A stretch of DNA of 64,000 bases from Rhizobium tropici CIAT 899 (lineage in GTDB: Bacteria > Pseudomonadota > Alphaproteobacteria > Rhizobiales > Rhizobiaceae): the NCBI RefSeq assembly GCF_000330885.1, contig NC_020059.1:3381501-3445500 (forward strand). The letters are read 5' to 3'. The first letter of the stretch is position 1, and each line of letters opens with the position of its first letter. The position numbers and the translations under genes are program-made. Below, in pieces: positions 39,982-48,188 of the stretch. The notes under the pieces were generated by a model. The model was not told the DNA's origin, did no database searches, and saw only the letters and a list, made by a program, of their open reading frames with translations.

Positions 39982-40362
39982 TTATCCTACGAACGCGATC
40001 TTCAGAATGGCGAAAAGACAGAGCCCCGCCATGATGATCGCAAAGAACGTGTTGAGCATGAGAAGGACGATCTTGCCGAATTCGCCGTGGACATAGTCCT
40101 CGATGATGACCTGCATGCCGAGCTTCATGTGAATGACGCCGGAGATCACCATCAGGCCGAAGATGACGGCCACGATCGGGTTCGAGATCGCATGCACGAC
40201 TTCCGCATAGGGCGCGCCGGCATGGATGATCAGGAAGATGACGAAGAAGAGAAAGAGGGGAACGTTGGCAACGGCGGTCAGGCGCTGGCGCCAGAAATGA
40301 TCGGTGCCTTCCTTGGCGGAACCGAGACCGCGGACTTTGCCCAGAGGAGTGCGCATATCCAT
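39982..40362 (-). CDS. sdhD: Succinate dehydrogenase hydrophobic membrane anchor
   Basis: This 126-residue anchor protein has three transmembrane segments (about 32-50, 60-82, 98-122). [22 protein letters not shown] supplies a His-rich turn near the heme and quinone site. With SdhC it binds heme b and ubiquinone. It is separated from sdhC by a 65-base gap containing a strong hairpin. Confidence 0.95.
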   Translation of the reverse strand: MDMRTPLGKVRGLGSAKEGTDHFWRQRLTAVANVPLFLFFVIFLIIHAGAPYAEVVHAISNPIVAVIFGLMVISGVIHMKLGMQVIIEDYVHGEFGKIVLLMLNTFFAIIMAGLCLFAILKIAFVG

Positions 40363-40379
40363 GAGAAATATCCTTTAAA

Positions 40380-40424
40380 GCATGATCCCGAAGGGCGCCT
40401 GAGCGCCTCCGGGAGCGATCATGC
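40380..40424. repeat. Palindromic element between sdhC and sdhD
   Basis: GCATGATC (40380-40387) and GATCATGC (40417-40424) are perfect arms. Inside them a CCCGAAGGGCGC / GCGCCTCCGGG stem with one bulge and one mismatch closes on CTGA. The whole 45-base unit can fold into one long hairpin. GCATGAT-ended palindromes are common in Rhizobium intergenic DNA. It fills the sdhC-sdhD junction, so it may affect the relative expression or stability of the sdh message. Confidence 0.6.
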
Positions 40425-40427
40425 CAA

Positions 40428-40826
40428 TCAACCCAGCCGGATGGCGATGCCGATGATCCAGACCAGCGCGGTCAGACAGATCGAGGCGATGAGCGTGGCC
40501 TTGGCCATCTTCGTCGAGACGGCGGGATCGAAACCATGTCCGAGATCCCACACGAAGTGGCGCAGGCCGCCGATCAAATGGTGCAGCAGAGCCCACGTGT
40601 AGCCGAGCAGGATGATGCGGCCGATGATCGTGCCCATGATCCAGTTGACCAGATCGAAATAGCCCTGTCCCGTCGCCGCGGCGATCAGCCACCAGGCGAC
40701 CAGCACCGTGCCGAAATAGAGCGCCCCCCCGGTGATGCGGTGGAGGATCGACATGACCATGGTGGGAATGGGTTTGTAGATTTGCAGATGCGGCGACAGA
40801 GGCCGGTTTTGTGTGACGTTCGCCAT
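40428..40826 (-). CDS. sdhC: Succinate dehydrogenase cytochrome b556 subunit
   Basis: The 132-residue subunit opens NRPLSPHLQIYKPIPTMVMSILHRITGGALY, the family signature with the quinone-site Ser/Arg region, and contains HHLIGGLRHFVWDLGHGF with the heme-ligand His. It has three transmembrane helices. It is the first gene of the sdh operon. About 300 bases separate it from the divergent small secreted-protein gene. Confidence 0.97.
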   Translation of the reverse strand: MANVTQNRPLSPHLQIYKPIPTMVMSILHRITGGALYFGTVLVAWWLIAAATGQGYFDLVNWIMGTIIGRIILLGYTWALLHHLIGGLRHFVWDLGHGFDPAVSTKMAKATLIASICLTALVWIIGIAIRLG

Positions 40827-41128
40827 CAGAACCTCGCGGCGTTACGATACGCTTAGAACCCGGTTATCCGGGGCAACGCGCGCGCAGAGACGTGCAGTGT
40901 GCGTTGCATCATTGCGACCAATAATCACAGAGACGCCCATCCACAAGCACAATTGATGCCTGCATCGAATTTAATCGATTCGGATCGGGCTGCACTTTAG
41001 CGAGCATGCAATGACGGGCTTCCCATTCCGGGTCGTTTACCATTTCGGCAACCCTGACGTGGACTTCGCGCGGCTCTTGGGGCAATCTGCCGTTAAGATT
41101 TCATTAACCGATCGAAGCGAGTCGAATC
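40827..41128. promoter_or_regulatory. Divergent control region of sdh operon and small secreted protein
   Basis: This 302-base gap without a gene should contain the sdh promoter on the minus strand and the promoter of the gene at 41129 on the plus strand. It holds a near-palindrome ATCGAATTTAATCGAT at 40964-40979 and a CtrA-type box at 41093-41109. I could not pick a convincing -35/-10 pair for sdh. Confidence 0.5.
41093..41109 (+). promoter_or_regulatory. CtrA binding box
   Basis: TTAAGATTTCATTAACC is an exact TTAA-N7-TTAACC, matching the alphaproteobacterial CtrA cell-cycle regulator consensus. It ends 20 bases before the ATG of the downstream secreted-protein gene, a position where binding would overlap the promoter or leader. 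Confidence 0.6.
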
Positions 41129-41524
41129 ATGAAGCCGCATCTTTTCAAGGCAACAGCGCTCATCGTGGCGGCGGCAACACTTTCCTTCGCACCGGCATCG
41201 GCGGGCGACTACCGCCACTGGCATCATCACGATCACTCCGGCCTTGTGCGCCTGAACCAGATATCGAAGCCCCAAGGTCGCGAACAGCAACCTGCCCGGA
41301 TCGTCATCATGGAACGGCATGACGCGGCAAACGCCGGCAGCTATGCCGGCTCGGCCGATGTCTATCGGGCCGATGGCGGCACCTATGTCATCGGCTATGG
41401 CGGCTACAATCCCTACGCACAGCCTGCCACGGTGCAGCTGAGGCCGAAGGCGAAGGTCATCGATGTCCGCTATGCCGGCAATCCCTGCTCGTATGAAGCA
41501 GGCGTCTGCGTCATCAGGCACTGA
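41129..41524 (+). CDS. Small secreted His-rich protein of unknown function
   Basis: This 131-residue product has a signal peptide (MKPHLFKATALIVAAATLSFAPASAGD). The mature part begins with RHWHHHDH, a possible metal-binding or pH-sensitive stretch, then a Gly/Tyr-rich centre (YVIGYGGYNPYAQP) and two Cys near the end (NPCSYEAGVCVIRH) that may form a disulfide. I know no family for it. The upstream CtrA box suggests cell-cycle-linked expression. It is convergent with the methyltransferase gene, six bases apart. Confidence 0.7.
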   Translation: MKPHLFKATALIVAAATLSFAPASAGDYRHWHHHDHSGLVRLNQISKPQGREQQPARIVIMERHDAANAGSYAGSADVYRADGGTYVIGYGGYNPYAQPATVQLRPKAKVIDVRYAGNPCSYEAGVCVIRH

Positions 41525-41530
41525 CGTTTC

Positions 41531-42193
41531 TCAATCGGCGGCAAAACACCAGACCGTCGTCTTCTTGATCTCGCTGTCCTCCAGTGCCCGCGTCACCGGC
41601 ACTTGATAGGTGGCCTGCTCTTCCAGGCGATCCTTGGGAAGATAGGCCCTGCCGGGATCGCCGACGAGAACCGTTTTCCCCCCACCCGCCAGACGCCTTA
41701 GCCAGGGAACGAGGCTCGCGGCAAAATCGCGATCATAGAAGACATCGCCGGCAAGAATGACGCCCGCATCCACGGTGCGGCCGATGACGTCATCGCCAGA
41801 GAAATCTACGGTGACGCCGTTTTCAGCAGCATTGAGCCGGATCGCCGTGCCCGCCCATGGATCGATATCGACCGCGAGCACATGAGCCGCACCCGCACGC
41901 TTCGCCGCAATCGCGACGAGCCCGGAGCCGCTGGCAAAATCCAGCACGGTTTTGCCGGCAACGATCTCCGGATGATCGAGGATATAGCGCGCGAGACCCT
42001 GCCCACCCGCCCAGGCAAAGGCCCAGAAGGGCGGCGGCAGGCCGATCTCTTCCAGCTCTTCTTCCGTCTTCAGCCACAGTTCATGCGCCTCGCTTGCCAG
42101 ATGCAGCCGGACTTCCGGCACATGCGGCGGCGCCATGAGGCTGGTATTGGCAAGGATGAAGCTTTCCGGATCGGTTTTCAATGAATCTCCCAC
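41531..42193 (-). CDS. Class I SAM methyltransferase (ETFB-lysine / Nnt1-like)
   Basis: This 220-residue enzyme has motif I in TVLDFASGSGLVAIAA, acidic motif II AVDIDPWA, and a DVFYD motif typical of the lysine methyltransferase group that includes the METTL20/ETF-beta enzymes. Agrobacterium has a characterised member acting on ETF-beta, so electron-transfer flavoprotein is a plausible target; ribosomal protein L7/L12 is another. It is the last gene of tsaD-gpsA-yciI-EVE-methyltransferase. Confidence 0.8.
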   Translation of the reverse strand: MGDSLKTDPESFILANTSLMAPPHVPEVRLHLASEAHELWLKTEEELEEIGLPPPFWAFAWAGGQGLARYILDHPEIVAGKTVLDFASGSGLVAIAAKRAGAAHVLAVDIDPWAGTAIRLNAAENGVTVDFSGDDVIGRTVDAGVILAGDVFYDRDFAASLVPWLRRLAGGGKTVLVGDPGRAYLPKDRLEEQATYQVPVTRALEDSEIKKTTVWCFAAD

Positions 42194-42211
42194 CCACCGA
42201 ACAAGGCCGGA

Positions 42212-42643
42212 TCATGCCGGTGGATTGTCCAGACCGCCCATGCGGCAGACTTCGAGCCATTCATCATCCGTCACCGGCTGCACCGAAAGCCGCATGGAGG
42301 TGACGAGCGCCATCTGCGAAAGCTTCGGATTGGCCTTAATGTCCTTGAGGGTCACCGGGTTCGGCATGTCGCGAACGGCGCGGATGTCGGCACATTCCCA
42401 GCGCGGATCGTCCTTGGCGGTCGAATCCGGATGCGCCAGCGCGCAGACCTCGACGATGCCGACGACCTCCAGCCCGTCATTGGAGTGATAAAAGAAACCC
42501 TTGTCGCCGATCTGCATGGCCCGCATGTTGTTTCGGGCGAGATAGTTGCGCACGCCGGTCCATTCGGTGCCTTTTGCGCCGGCATCTTTCTGCTGCTGCC
42601 AGGACCAGGAGGACGGCTCGGATTTATAAAGCCAATGCGCCAT
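42212..42643 (-). CDS. EVE domain protein (THYN1-like)
   Basis: The 143 residues make a single EVE domain: AHWLYKSEPSSWSWQQQ, EWTGVRNYLARNNMRAMQIGDKGFFYHSN, and GIVEVCALAHPDSTAKDDPRWECADI. EVE domains belong to the PUA/YTH-like fold and are predicted to bind modified bases in DNA or RNA. It starts three bases after yciI ends. The modified-base link and the presence of tsaD (tRNA t6A synthesis) in the same operon are suggestive but unproven. Confidence 0.93.
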   Translation of the reverse strand: MAHWLYKSEPSSWSWQQQKDAGAKGTEWTGVRNYLARNNMRAMQIGDKGFFYHSNDGLEVVGIVEVCALAHPDSTAKDDPRWECADIRAVRDMPNPVTLKDIKANPKLSQMALVTSMRLSVQPVTDDEWLEVCRMGGLDNPPA

Positions 42644-42646
42644 CTC

Positions 42647-42940
42647 TCATGCCTCCGGATTGTTGAAGACCCAGTTGAACGGCTTGATCTCGACGCTCTC
42701 GAACAGGCCAGCCTTCGTGTAGGGATCGGCATCGGCAATCGCCTTGGCGGCCTCGGCGCTCTCGGCCTTGACGACAACGAGACTACCGTTCGGCTTGCCG
42801 TCCGCATCCAGGAACGGACCGGCCATCTTCAACGTCCCTTCGGCATTGAGCTTGTTCAGATGCTCCAGATGCGCCGGGCGCGTCTCCATGCGAACATTCA
42901 GGTGACCGGGCTTGTCCTTGCAGACAAAGGCAAACAGCAT
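42647..42940 (-). CDS. YciI family protein
   Basis: I start it at ATG 42940 (MLFAFVCKDKPGHLNVRMETRPAHLEHLNKL), giving 97 residues. It has the YciI ferredoxin-like pattern with the conserved RPAHLEHL His, GPFLDADGKPNGSLVVV and an Asp in DADPYTKAGLF. YciI proteins are small and dimeric, with a possible enzymatic His-Asp pair; their function is generally unknown. It starts 25 bases after gpsA. Confidence 0.9.
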   Translation of the reverse strand: MLFAFVCKDKPGHLNVRMETRPAHLEHLNKLNAEGTLKMAGPFLDADGKPNGSLVVVKAESAEAAKAIADADPYTKAGLFESVEIKPFNWVFNNPEA

Positions 42941-42965
42941 GATTAGTCTCCTTCTAATATCCAAA

Positions 42966-43955
42966 CTATTCCGTAGTGATCGGCCGCGTCATCAATTGCC
43001 CGATGGCTGTGGCTATGTCGAGCTTGCCGTCGATGATGGCGGACACCGCGTCGGTGATCGGCATGTCGACGCCGAGTTTGTGAGCGAGCCGCGCGGCGAT
43101 GGAAGCGGCATAGGCGCCCTCGACCAGCGTGCCATGCGTTGGATCAACGGTCTCTCCCTGCCCAAGCGCGATACCGAACCTGAGATTACGGGATTGATGG
43201 CTGGTCGCCGTCAGCACGAGGTCGCCAAGGCCGGAGAGCCCGCGCACGGTTTCAGCCTTGCCCCCCTTGGCCGCGACGAAGCGCGACATCTCGGCAAGAC
43301 CACGGCTGATCAGCGCCGCACGTGCGGAATCGCCGATACCCCGGCCCTCGACGATGCCGCAGGCAATCGCGAGAACATTCTTCAAGGCGCCGCCGAGCTG
43401 CACGCCGATGCGGTCGTCCGAGGCGTAGAGGCGGAACGTCGGGCCGGAAATCGCCTGTGCAAGCCTCTCGGCGACAGTCATATCGGCGGCGGCAATCGCC
43501 ATGGCCGTCGGCAGTCCCTTGGCGATGTCGGCGGCAAAGCCCGGGCCTGAGAGCACGGCGATCGCATGCTGCGGCAATTCCCGCTCCAGCATATCGGTCA
43601 GCAGATCGCCGGAAACCTTGTCGATACCCTTGGCGCAGGTGACGACGACGGCATCCCTGGCAAGGTAGGGACCATAATGGCGAGCAGCATCGGCCTGCGC
43701 CTGTGAGGGCATGGCAAAAAGAACGATGCCGGCATCGGAAACAGCATCCGGTTCAGCTGAGAACAGCAACGAATCTGGCAGTGCGATTCCGTGCAGGACG
43801 GCATCATGCATGCGGTCGGCGGCAAGGTCGGTCATCAGCCCGGCGTTGCGGCCGACGAGCACCACATCGGCACGACCGGTCAATGCAATGACGGCGGCAA
43901 GCGCCGTGCCGAAAGCACCGGCGCCGATGACTGCGATCCGTTCGTTGCCGCTCAT
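42966..43955 (-). CDS. gpsA: Glycerol-3-phosphate dehydrogenase [NAD(P)+]
   Basis: This 329-residue enzyme has the NAD-binding motif [10 protein letters not shown] at residues 11-20, a catalytic Lys in [16 protein letters not shown], and [19 protein letters not shown]. It reduces dihydroxyacetone phosphate to sn-glycerol 3-phosphate for phospholipid synthesis. Its ATG overlaps the tsaD stop by four bases. Confidence 0.97.
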   Translation of the reverse strand: MSGNERIAVIGAGAFGTALAAVIALTGRADVVLVGRNAGLMTDLAADRMHDAVLHGIALPDSLLFSAEPDAVSDAGIVLFAMPSQAQADAARHYGPYLARDAVVVTCAKGIDKVSGDLLTDMLERELPQHAIAVLSGPGFAADIAKGLPTAMAIAAADMTVAERLAQAISGPTFRLYASDDRIGVQLGGALKNVLAIACGIVEGRGIGDSARAALISRGLAEMSRFVAAKGGKAETVRGLSGLGDLVLTATSHQSRNLRFGIALGQGETVDPTHGTLVEGAYAASIAARLAHKLGVDMPITDAVSAIIDGKLDIATAIGQLMTRPITTE

Positions 43956-45049
43956 GCCTTCGCTCCTCGTTTGCCGTGGCCCAGGAGGGTTTCCGCCTTC
44001 TGATCCAGCGGCCAGCGCGAGCGCGGCTGCACATCGAGATCGTCAGGCGCTGCACCCGTCGCCATGCGCTCCAGTCCCGCCCAGGCGATCATGACGGCAT
44101 TGTCCGTACACAATCTCAATGGCGGCGCGATGAAGCGGAAACCGTTGGCGTCGCAAAGTTCCTGCAAGGTGCGACGCAATTCGAGATTGGCGGCAACGCC
44201 ACCTGCGACGACAAGCGACGGCTTTTCCTCAGTCTTCGGAAACTCCGTCTTGAAGCGCTGCAGGCCGCGGCCGATCCGGTCCTTCAGCGTGCGCGAGATC
44301 GCCTTCTGGAAGGAGGCGCAGATATCGGCGATATCCTGCTCGGTGACAGGCGCAATCGCCGTCGCCGCCTGTCGTACCGCCGTCTTCAAGCCGGAAAAGG
44401 AAAAATCGAGGCGCGTTTCGCCGACCAGAGGGCGTGGAAGATCGAAGCGGTCCGGATTGCCGTTTTTGGCGGCTGCCTCCACAGCCGGGCCGCCGGGATA
44501 GGGAAGTCCCAGAAGCTTGGCCGTCTTGTCGAAGGCTTCGCCAAGCGCATCGTCGATGGTCGTCCCCCAGCGCTCATATTGGCCGACGCCGCGCACCAGG
44601 ATCAGCTGGGTGTGGCCGCCGGACACGAGCAGCATGAGATAGGGGAAGGCAAGACCGTCCGTCAGCCGCGCCGTCAGGGCATGGCCTTCCAGATGGTTGA
44701 TGGCGTATAATGGCTTGCCGGTGGCACGCGAAATTGCCTTGCCTGTCATCAGGCCGACGAGCAACCCGCCGATAAGGCCCGGTCCGGATGTAGCGGCAAT
44801 GGCATCGACGTCCGAGAGCGACACATTGGCGCGTTTCAATGCCTCGTCGATCAGCGTATCCAGCGCCTCGACGTGTGCCCGCGCAGCAATTTCCGGCACG
44901 ACGCCGCCATAGGCGCTATGCTCGTCCAGCTGGCTGAGGACGACATCGGAACAAACCGTTGGCGTGCCGTCATCCCGGCGCTCGACAATGGCTGCAGCGG
45001 TTTCGTCGCAGCTTGTTTCGATGCCGAGAATACGAAGAACGGATGTCAT
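43952..45049 (-). CDS. tsaD: tRNA threonylcarbamoyladenosine synthase subunit TsaD
   Basis: This 365-residue ASKHA-fold protein transfers threonylcarbamoyl to A37 of ANN-decoding tRNAs with TsaB/TsaE. It has the metal-binding [13 protein letters not shown] (HxxxH), nucleotide loops [12 protein letters not shown] and [12 protein letters not shown]. It leads a five-gene run and is divergent from hemC, a frequent alphaproteobacterial layout. Confidence 0.97.
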   Translation of the reverse strand: MTSVLRILGIETSCDETAAAIVERRDDGTPTVCSDVVLSQLDEHSAYGGVVPEIAARAHVEALDTLIDEALKRANVSLSDVDAIAATSGPGLIGGLLVGLMTGKAISRATGKPLYAINHLEGHALTARLTDGLAFPYLMLLVSGGHTQLILVRGVGQYERWGTTIDDALGEAFDKTAKLLGLPYPGGPAVEAAAKNGNPDRFDLPRPLVGETRLDFSFSGLKTAVRQAATAIAPVTEQDIADICASFQKAISRTLKDRIGRGLQRFKTEFPKTEEKPSLVVAGGVAANLELRRTLQELCDANGFRFIAPPLRLCTDNAVMIAWAGLERMATGAAPDDLDVQPRSRWPLDQKAETLLGHGKRGAKA

Positions 45050-45133
45050 GGAGAAAGTTCGTTGCCTACAGGTCGATTGCGATAAAGCGGAAATATGGTT
45101 ACGGGAACTGTCGGTAACAACGGATCAAAGCGG

Positions 45134-46063
45134 ATGCAAACAAAACCTTTCCGGATCGGCACGCGCGGCAGCCCGCTGGCGCTCGCCCAGGCGCGAGAAG
45201 CGCGCGACCGCCTGATGGCGGCCCATGGCCTTCCGGAGGAGATGTTCGAAATCGTCGTTCTCACCACCAAGGGCGACCGCATCACCGACCGCTCGCTCGC
45301 GGCAATCGGCGGCAAGGGTCTGTTCACGGAAGAGCTGGAAGAGAAGCTGACCTCAGGCGAACTCGACTTCGCCGTGCATTCGGCCAAGGATATGGCAACG
45401 AAGCTGCCCCAGGGCCTGGCGCTCACAGCTTATCTGCCGCGCGAGGACATTCGCGATTCCGTCATCGGCCGCACCGCGCCGAAACTGATCGAGCTGCCGC
45501 ATGGCGCTACCGTCGGATCGGCGTCGCTGCGCCGCCAGGCGCTGATCCGTCGCCTGCGCCCTGATATCAACGTCATTACCTTCCGCGGTTCGGTTCAGAC
45601 CCGCCTGCGCAAGCTGGAAGAGGGGCAGGCCGACGCCACCTTGCTGGCGCTTGCAGGCCTGAAGCGGCTTGGCATGGTCGAGGTCATCACCGATATTCTC
45701 GACCCGGATGAATTTCCGCCCGCGCCCGCACAAGGCGCAATCGCCATCGAAAGCCGGATCGACGATCAGCAGATGAACGAGCTGCTCGCCGCCGTCAATG
45801 ATGCGCCGACTTTCGACGCGGTATCCTGCGAACGCGCTTTCCTGGCGGCACTCGACGGGTCCTGTCGCACGCCGATAGCCGGCTACGCAATTTGCGAAGG
45901 CGATCATCTGCGTTTCTTCGGCATGATCCTCACTCCGGATGGCCGCCAAGTGCACACGACCACCATCGAGGGCCACCGGCGCGATGCCGAGGCGCTGGGG
46001 ATCAATGCCGGTCAGGCGATCCGCGCCGAGGCCGGCAGCACCTTCTTCGAAGACTGGACCTGA
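45134..46063 (+). CDS. hemC: Hydroxymethylbilane synthase (porphobilinogen deaminase)
   Basis: I start it at ATG 45134 ([19 protein letters not shown]), giving 309 residues. The dipyrromethane cofactor Cys244 sits in [13 protein letters not shown]. Substrate Arg residues lie in [18 protein letters not shown] and [11 protein letters not shown]. It polymerises four porphobilinogen units. It heads hemC-hemD-mic60-hemY. The upstream 84-base gap is shared with tsaD. Confidence 0.97.
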   Translation: MQTKPFRIGTRGSPLALAQAREARDRLMAAHGLPEEMFEIVVLTTKGDRITDRSLAAIGGKGLFTEELEEKLTSGELDFAVHSAKDMATKLPQGLALTAYLPREDIRDSVIGRTAPKLIELPHGATVGSASLRRQALIRRLRPDINVITFRGSVQTRLRKLEEGQADATLLALAGLKRLGMVEVITDILDPDEFPPAPAQGAIAIESRIDDQQMNELLAAVNDAPTFDAVSCERAFLAALDGSCRTPIAGYAICEGDHLRFFGMILTPDGRQVHTTTIEGHRRDAEALGINAGQAIRAEAGSTFFEDWT

Positions 46064-46069
46064 CAAAGG

Positions 46070-46798
46070 ATGCGCGTCGTCGTCACCCGCCCTCGGCATT
46101 CGGGTGAACGCACCATGCGGCGGCTGACGCAAATGGGGCATGAACCCCTGCTGCTGCCGCTGGCCGAACCCGTCCATCATGTCGAGGAGGCAAGACGAGC
46201 GCTCCTGACCACGCAGGGCGTCGTCGCCGTCACCAGCGCCGAGGCGTTCCGCGTGCTGGCGGCGCTAGGCTCCGATATCGAGCCCCATCTCGGACGACCG
46301 CTCTTTGCGGTGGGCAAGGCAACGGCTAGAGAGGCGGCGGAGCTCGGCTTCAGCAATATCGCAGTCTCCGAAGGCGCCGGCGCCGAGCTTGCCGCCCTGG
46401 TTTCACGCCATTCTGCCGGCAGGAATGCCGCGCCCCTCCTCTATCTCGCTGGCTTTCCGCGCGCGGCCGGTTTCGAAGCCGGATTGGCGGAGCTGCACCT
46501 GCCTTTCCTGACCGTCGAATGCTACCGAATGCAGGATATCATCCCCGACGACGTCACTCTTCGCCGGTTTTTTTCCGACGCTCGCGCGGATGCCGTGCTG
46601 CTTTATTCCCACGAAACCGCCAGGCGCTTTTTCAGCCTTTCTTTCGTCGGCCACTACATGGAGCTTTTTGCGGAAACGCGGTTTCTTTGTTTGAGCGAAG
46701 CCGTCGCGGGCGCGGTTCCGGAGACGCTGCAATCCCATGTCGATATCGCCGACATGCCGAATGAAGACCGACTTCTGGCGCTTCTGATCCGGGCGTAA
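46070..46798 (+). CDS. hemD: Uroporphyrinogen-III synthase
   Basis: This 242-residue enzyme cyclises hydroxymethylbilane with ring-D inversion. HemD sequences are very divergent. The visible pattern is the MRVVVTRPRHSGERTMRRL opening, VVAVTSAEAFRVLAALG, and ADAVLLYSHETARRFFSL near the C-terminus. It starts six bases after hemC, confirming the assignment by context. Confidence 0.93.
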   Translation: MRVVVTRPRHSGERTMRRLTQMGHEPLLLPLAEPVHHVEEARRALLTTQGVVAVTSAEAFRVLAALGSDIEPHLGRPLFAVGKATAREAAELGFSNIAVSEGAGAELAALVSRHSAGRNAAPLLYLAGFPRAAGFEAGLAELHLPFLTVECYRMQDIIPDDVTLRRFFSDARADAVLLYSHETARRFFSLSFVGHYMELFAETRFLCLSEAVAGAVPETLQSHVDIADMPNEDRLLALLIRA

Positions 46799-46877
46799 GG
46801 CCGCAATTTTGATGTAAGGTCTTTTCATAATCGCCTTGTCTGTCTAACTTCGTTGCAGCGCATGAAAAGAGGACCTC

Positions 46878-48173
46878 ATGGTATCGCGAAAAACGCCTAA
46901 CCATTCGAAGCCCAACGACGAACCGGTCACGATCGACCTGGAAGCCGAAAAGACTGCGCAGGACGCAGCTCCCGAAGATTTGACCGAGCGCAGCCATAGC
47001 GAGCTTGGCAGCTCCTCGGCTGGTGAAGTGGAAATGCCGCTGGATGCGGAGAAGGAGCCGCTTCGCGAGGAGGCTCAGGAGTCGATCTTCGGCGCCGCAC
47101 CGCAAGAGCCGCAAGGTGCATCAGCACAACAGGCCGATTCTTCACCCTCCCATGCCGAACAAGCGCCTCATACCGAACGTTCGCAGTCGCGCGAGGGTTC
47201 AACCTCGGGGCTGATCGCGGCCGGCATCGTCGGCGGCTTGATCGCCCTCATCGGTGCCGGCGCCTTGCAATATGCCGGCTTCCTGCCTGCTGGTCGCGCA
47301 GGCAAAGACAGTTCTACCCAGATCGCAACGCTGAATGCCGAGATCGACGGTCTCAAGCAGAGCATCGCCAATCTCGCCGCCGCACCAACCGCAAAGCCGG
47401 ACGAAGCGCTGGCGGCCCGCGTCGCAGCGCTTGAGACGAGCGCTGCCAACGGCGCTTTGACGAATGGCTCGGGGACAAATGGCTCGGGTGGCACCGCAAA
47501 CCCCGCTTCCGATCAGAAGATCGTTTCGCTCACCAGCGAGGTCGAGCAGCTGAAATCGGATCTGAGCAAGGCGACGCAGAGCCAGGCAACCTCCGATGCC
47601 GAGGTCAGCAAGCGTCTTGATGACGCCGAAAAGAAGCTGAGCGGACCAAGCCAGGAGAGCGCTGTGGCCCGCGCCATCGCGGCGGCGGCGTTGAAGGCGG
47701 CAATCGACCGCGGCGGTCCCTTCCAGCCCGAGCTCGACACCTTCGCCAATGTCGCGCCGGACGATCCGGCTGTCGCCGCCCTCAAGAATTTTGCCCAGAC
47801 CGGCGTTCCCTCTCGGGCCGACCTGATCCGCCAGGTTTCGAGTGCCGCAACGGCAATCGTCGCAACGGCACAGACCGACGATCCGAACCAGAGCTGGAGC
47901 AGCCGCCTGGTATCCGGCGCCAAGTCGCTGGTGCAGGTCCGCCCCGTCGGCAATGTCCCTGGCGACAGCATCGATGCCATCGCCGCCCGCTTCGAGGACA
48001 AGGTCAGGAATGGCGACCTTCCGGGCGCCGTGACCGAGTGGAACAGCCTGCCCGATGCCGCGAAATCCGCATCGGCCGCCTTCAAGCAATCGCTGGAGGC
48101 CCGCATCCGCGTCGAGGATCTGGTAAGCGACGCCTTGTCGAAGGCGATCGCCAATACCGGGAAACAGAATTAA
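46878..48173 (+). CDS. Mic60/mitofilin-like inner-membrane protein
   Basis: This 431-residue protein has an acidic, low-complexity cytoplasmic N-terminus (1-108), one transmembrane helix (about 111-134), Ala-rich coiled coil (about 145-165 and 215-245) and a C-terminal helical domain with the mitofilin-type pattern (VGNVPGDSIDAIAARFEDKVRNGDLPGAVTEWNSLPDAAK). This is the COG4223 family, regarded as the bacterial relative of mitochondrial Mic60, which shapes membranes at contact sites. Lying between hemD and hemY is its typical alphaproteobacterial place. Confidence 0.88.
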   Translation: MVSRKTPNHSKPNDEPVTIDLEAEKTAQDAAPEDLTERSHSELGSSSAGEVEMPLDAEKEPLREEAQESIFGAAPQEPQGASAQQADSSPSHAEQAPHTERSQSREGSTSGLIAAGIVGGLIALIGAGALQYAGFLPAGRAGKDSSTQIATLNAEIDGLKQSIANLAAAPTAKPDEALAARVAALETSAANGALTNGSGTNGSGGTANPASDQKIVSLTSEVEQLKSDLSKATQSQATSDAEVSKRLDDAEKKLSGPSQESAVARAIAAAALKAAIDRGGPFQPELDTFANVAPDDPAVAALKNFAQTGVPSRADLIRQVSSAATAIVATAQTDDPNQSWSSRLVSGAKSLVQVRPVGNVPGDSIDAIAARFEDKVRNGDLPGAVTEWNSLPDAAKSASAAFKQSLEARIRVEDLVSDALSKAIANTGKQN

Positions 48174-48188
48174 GGACGGAGTATAGCA

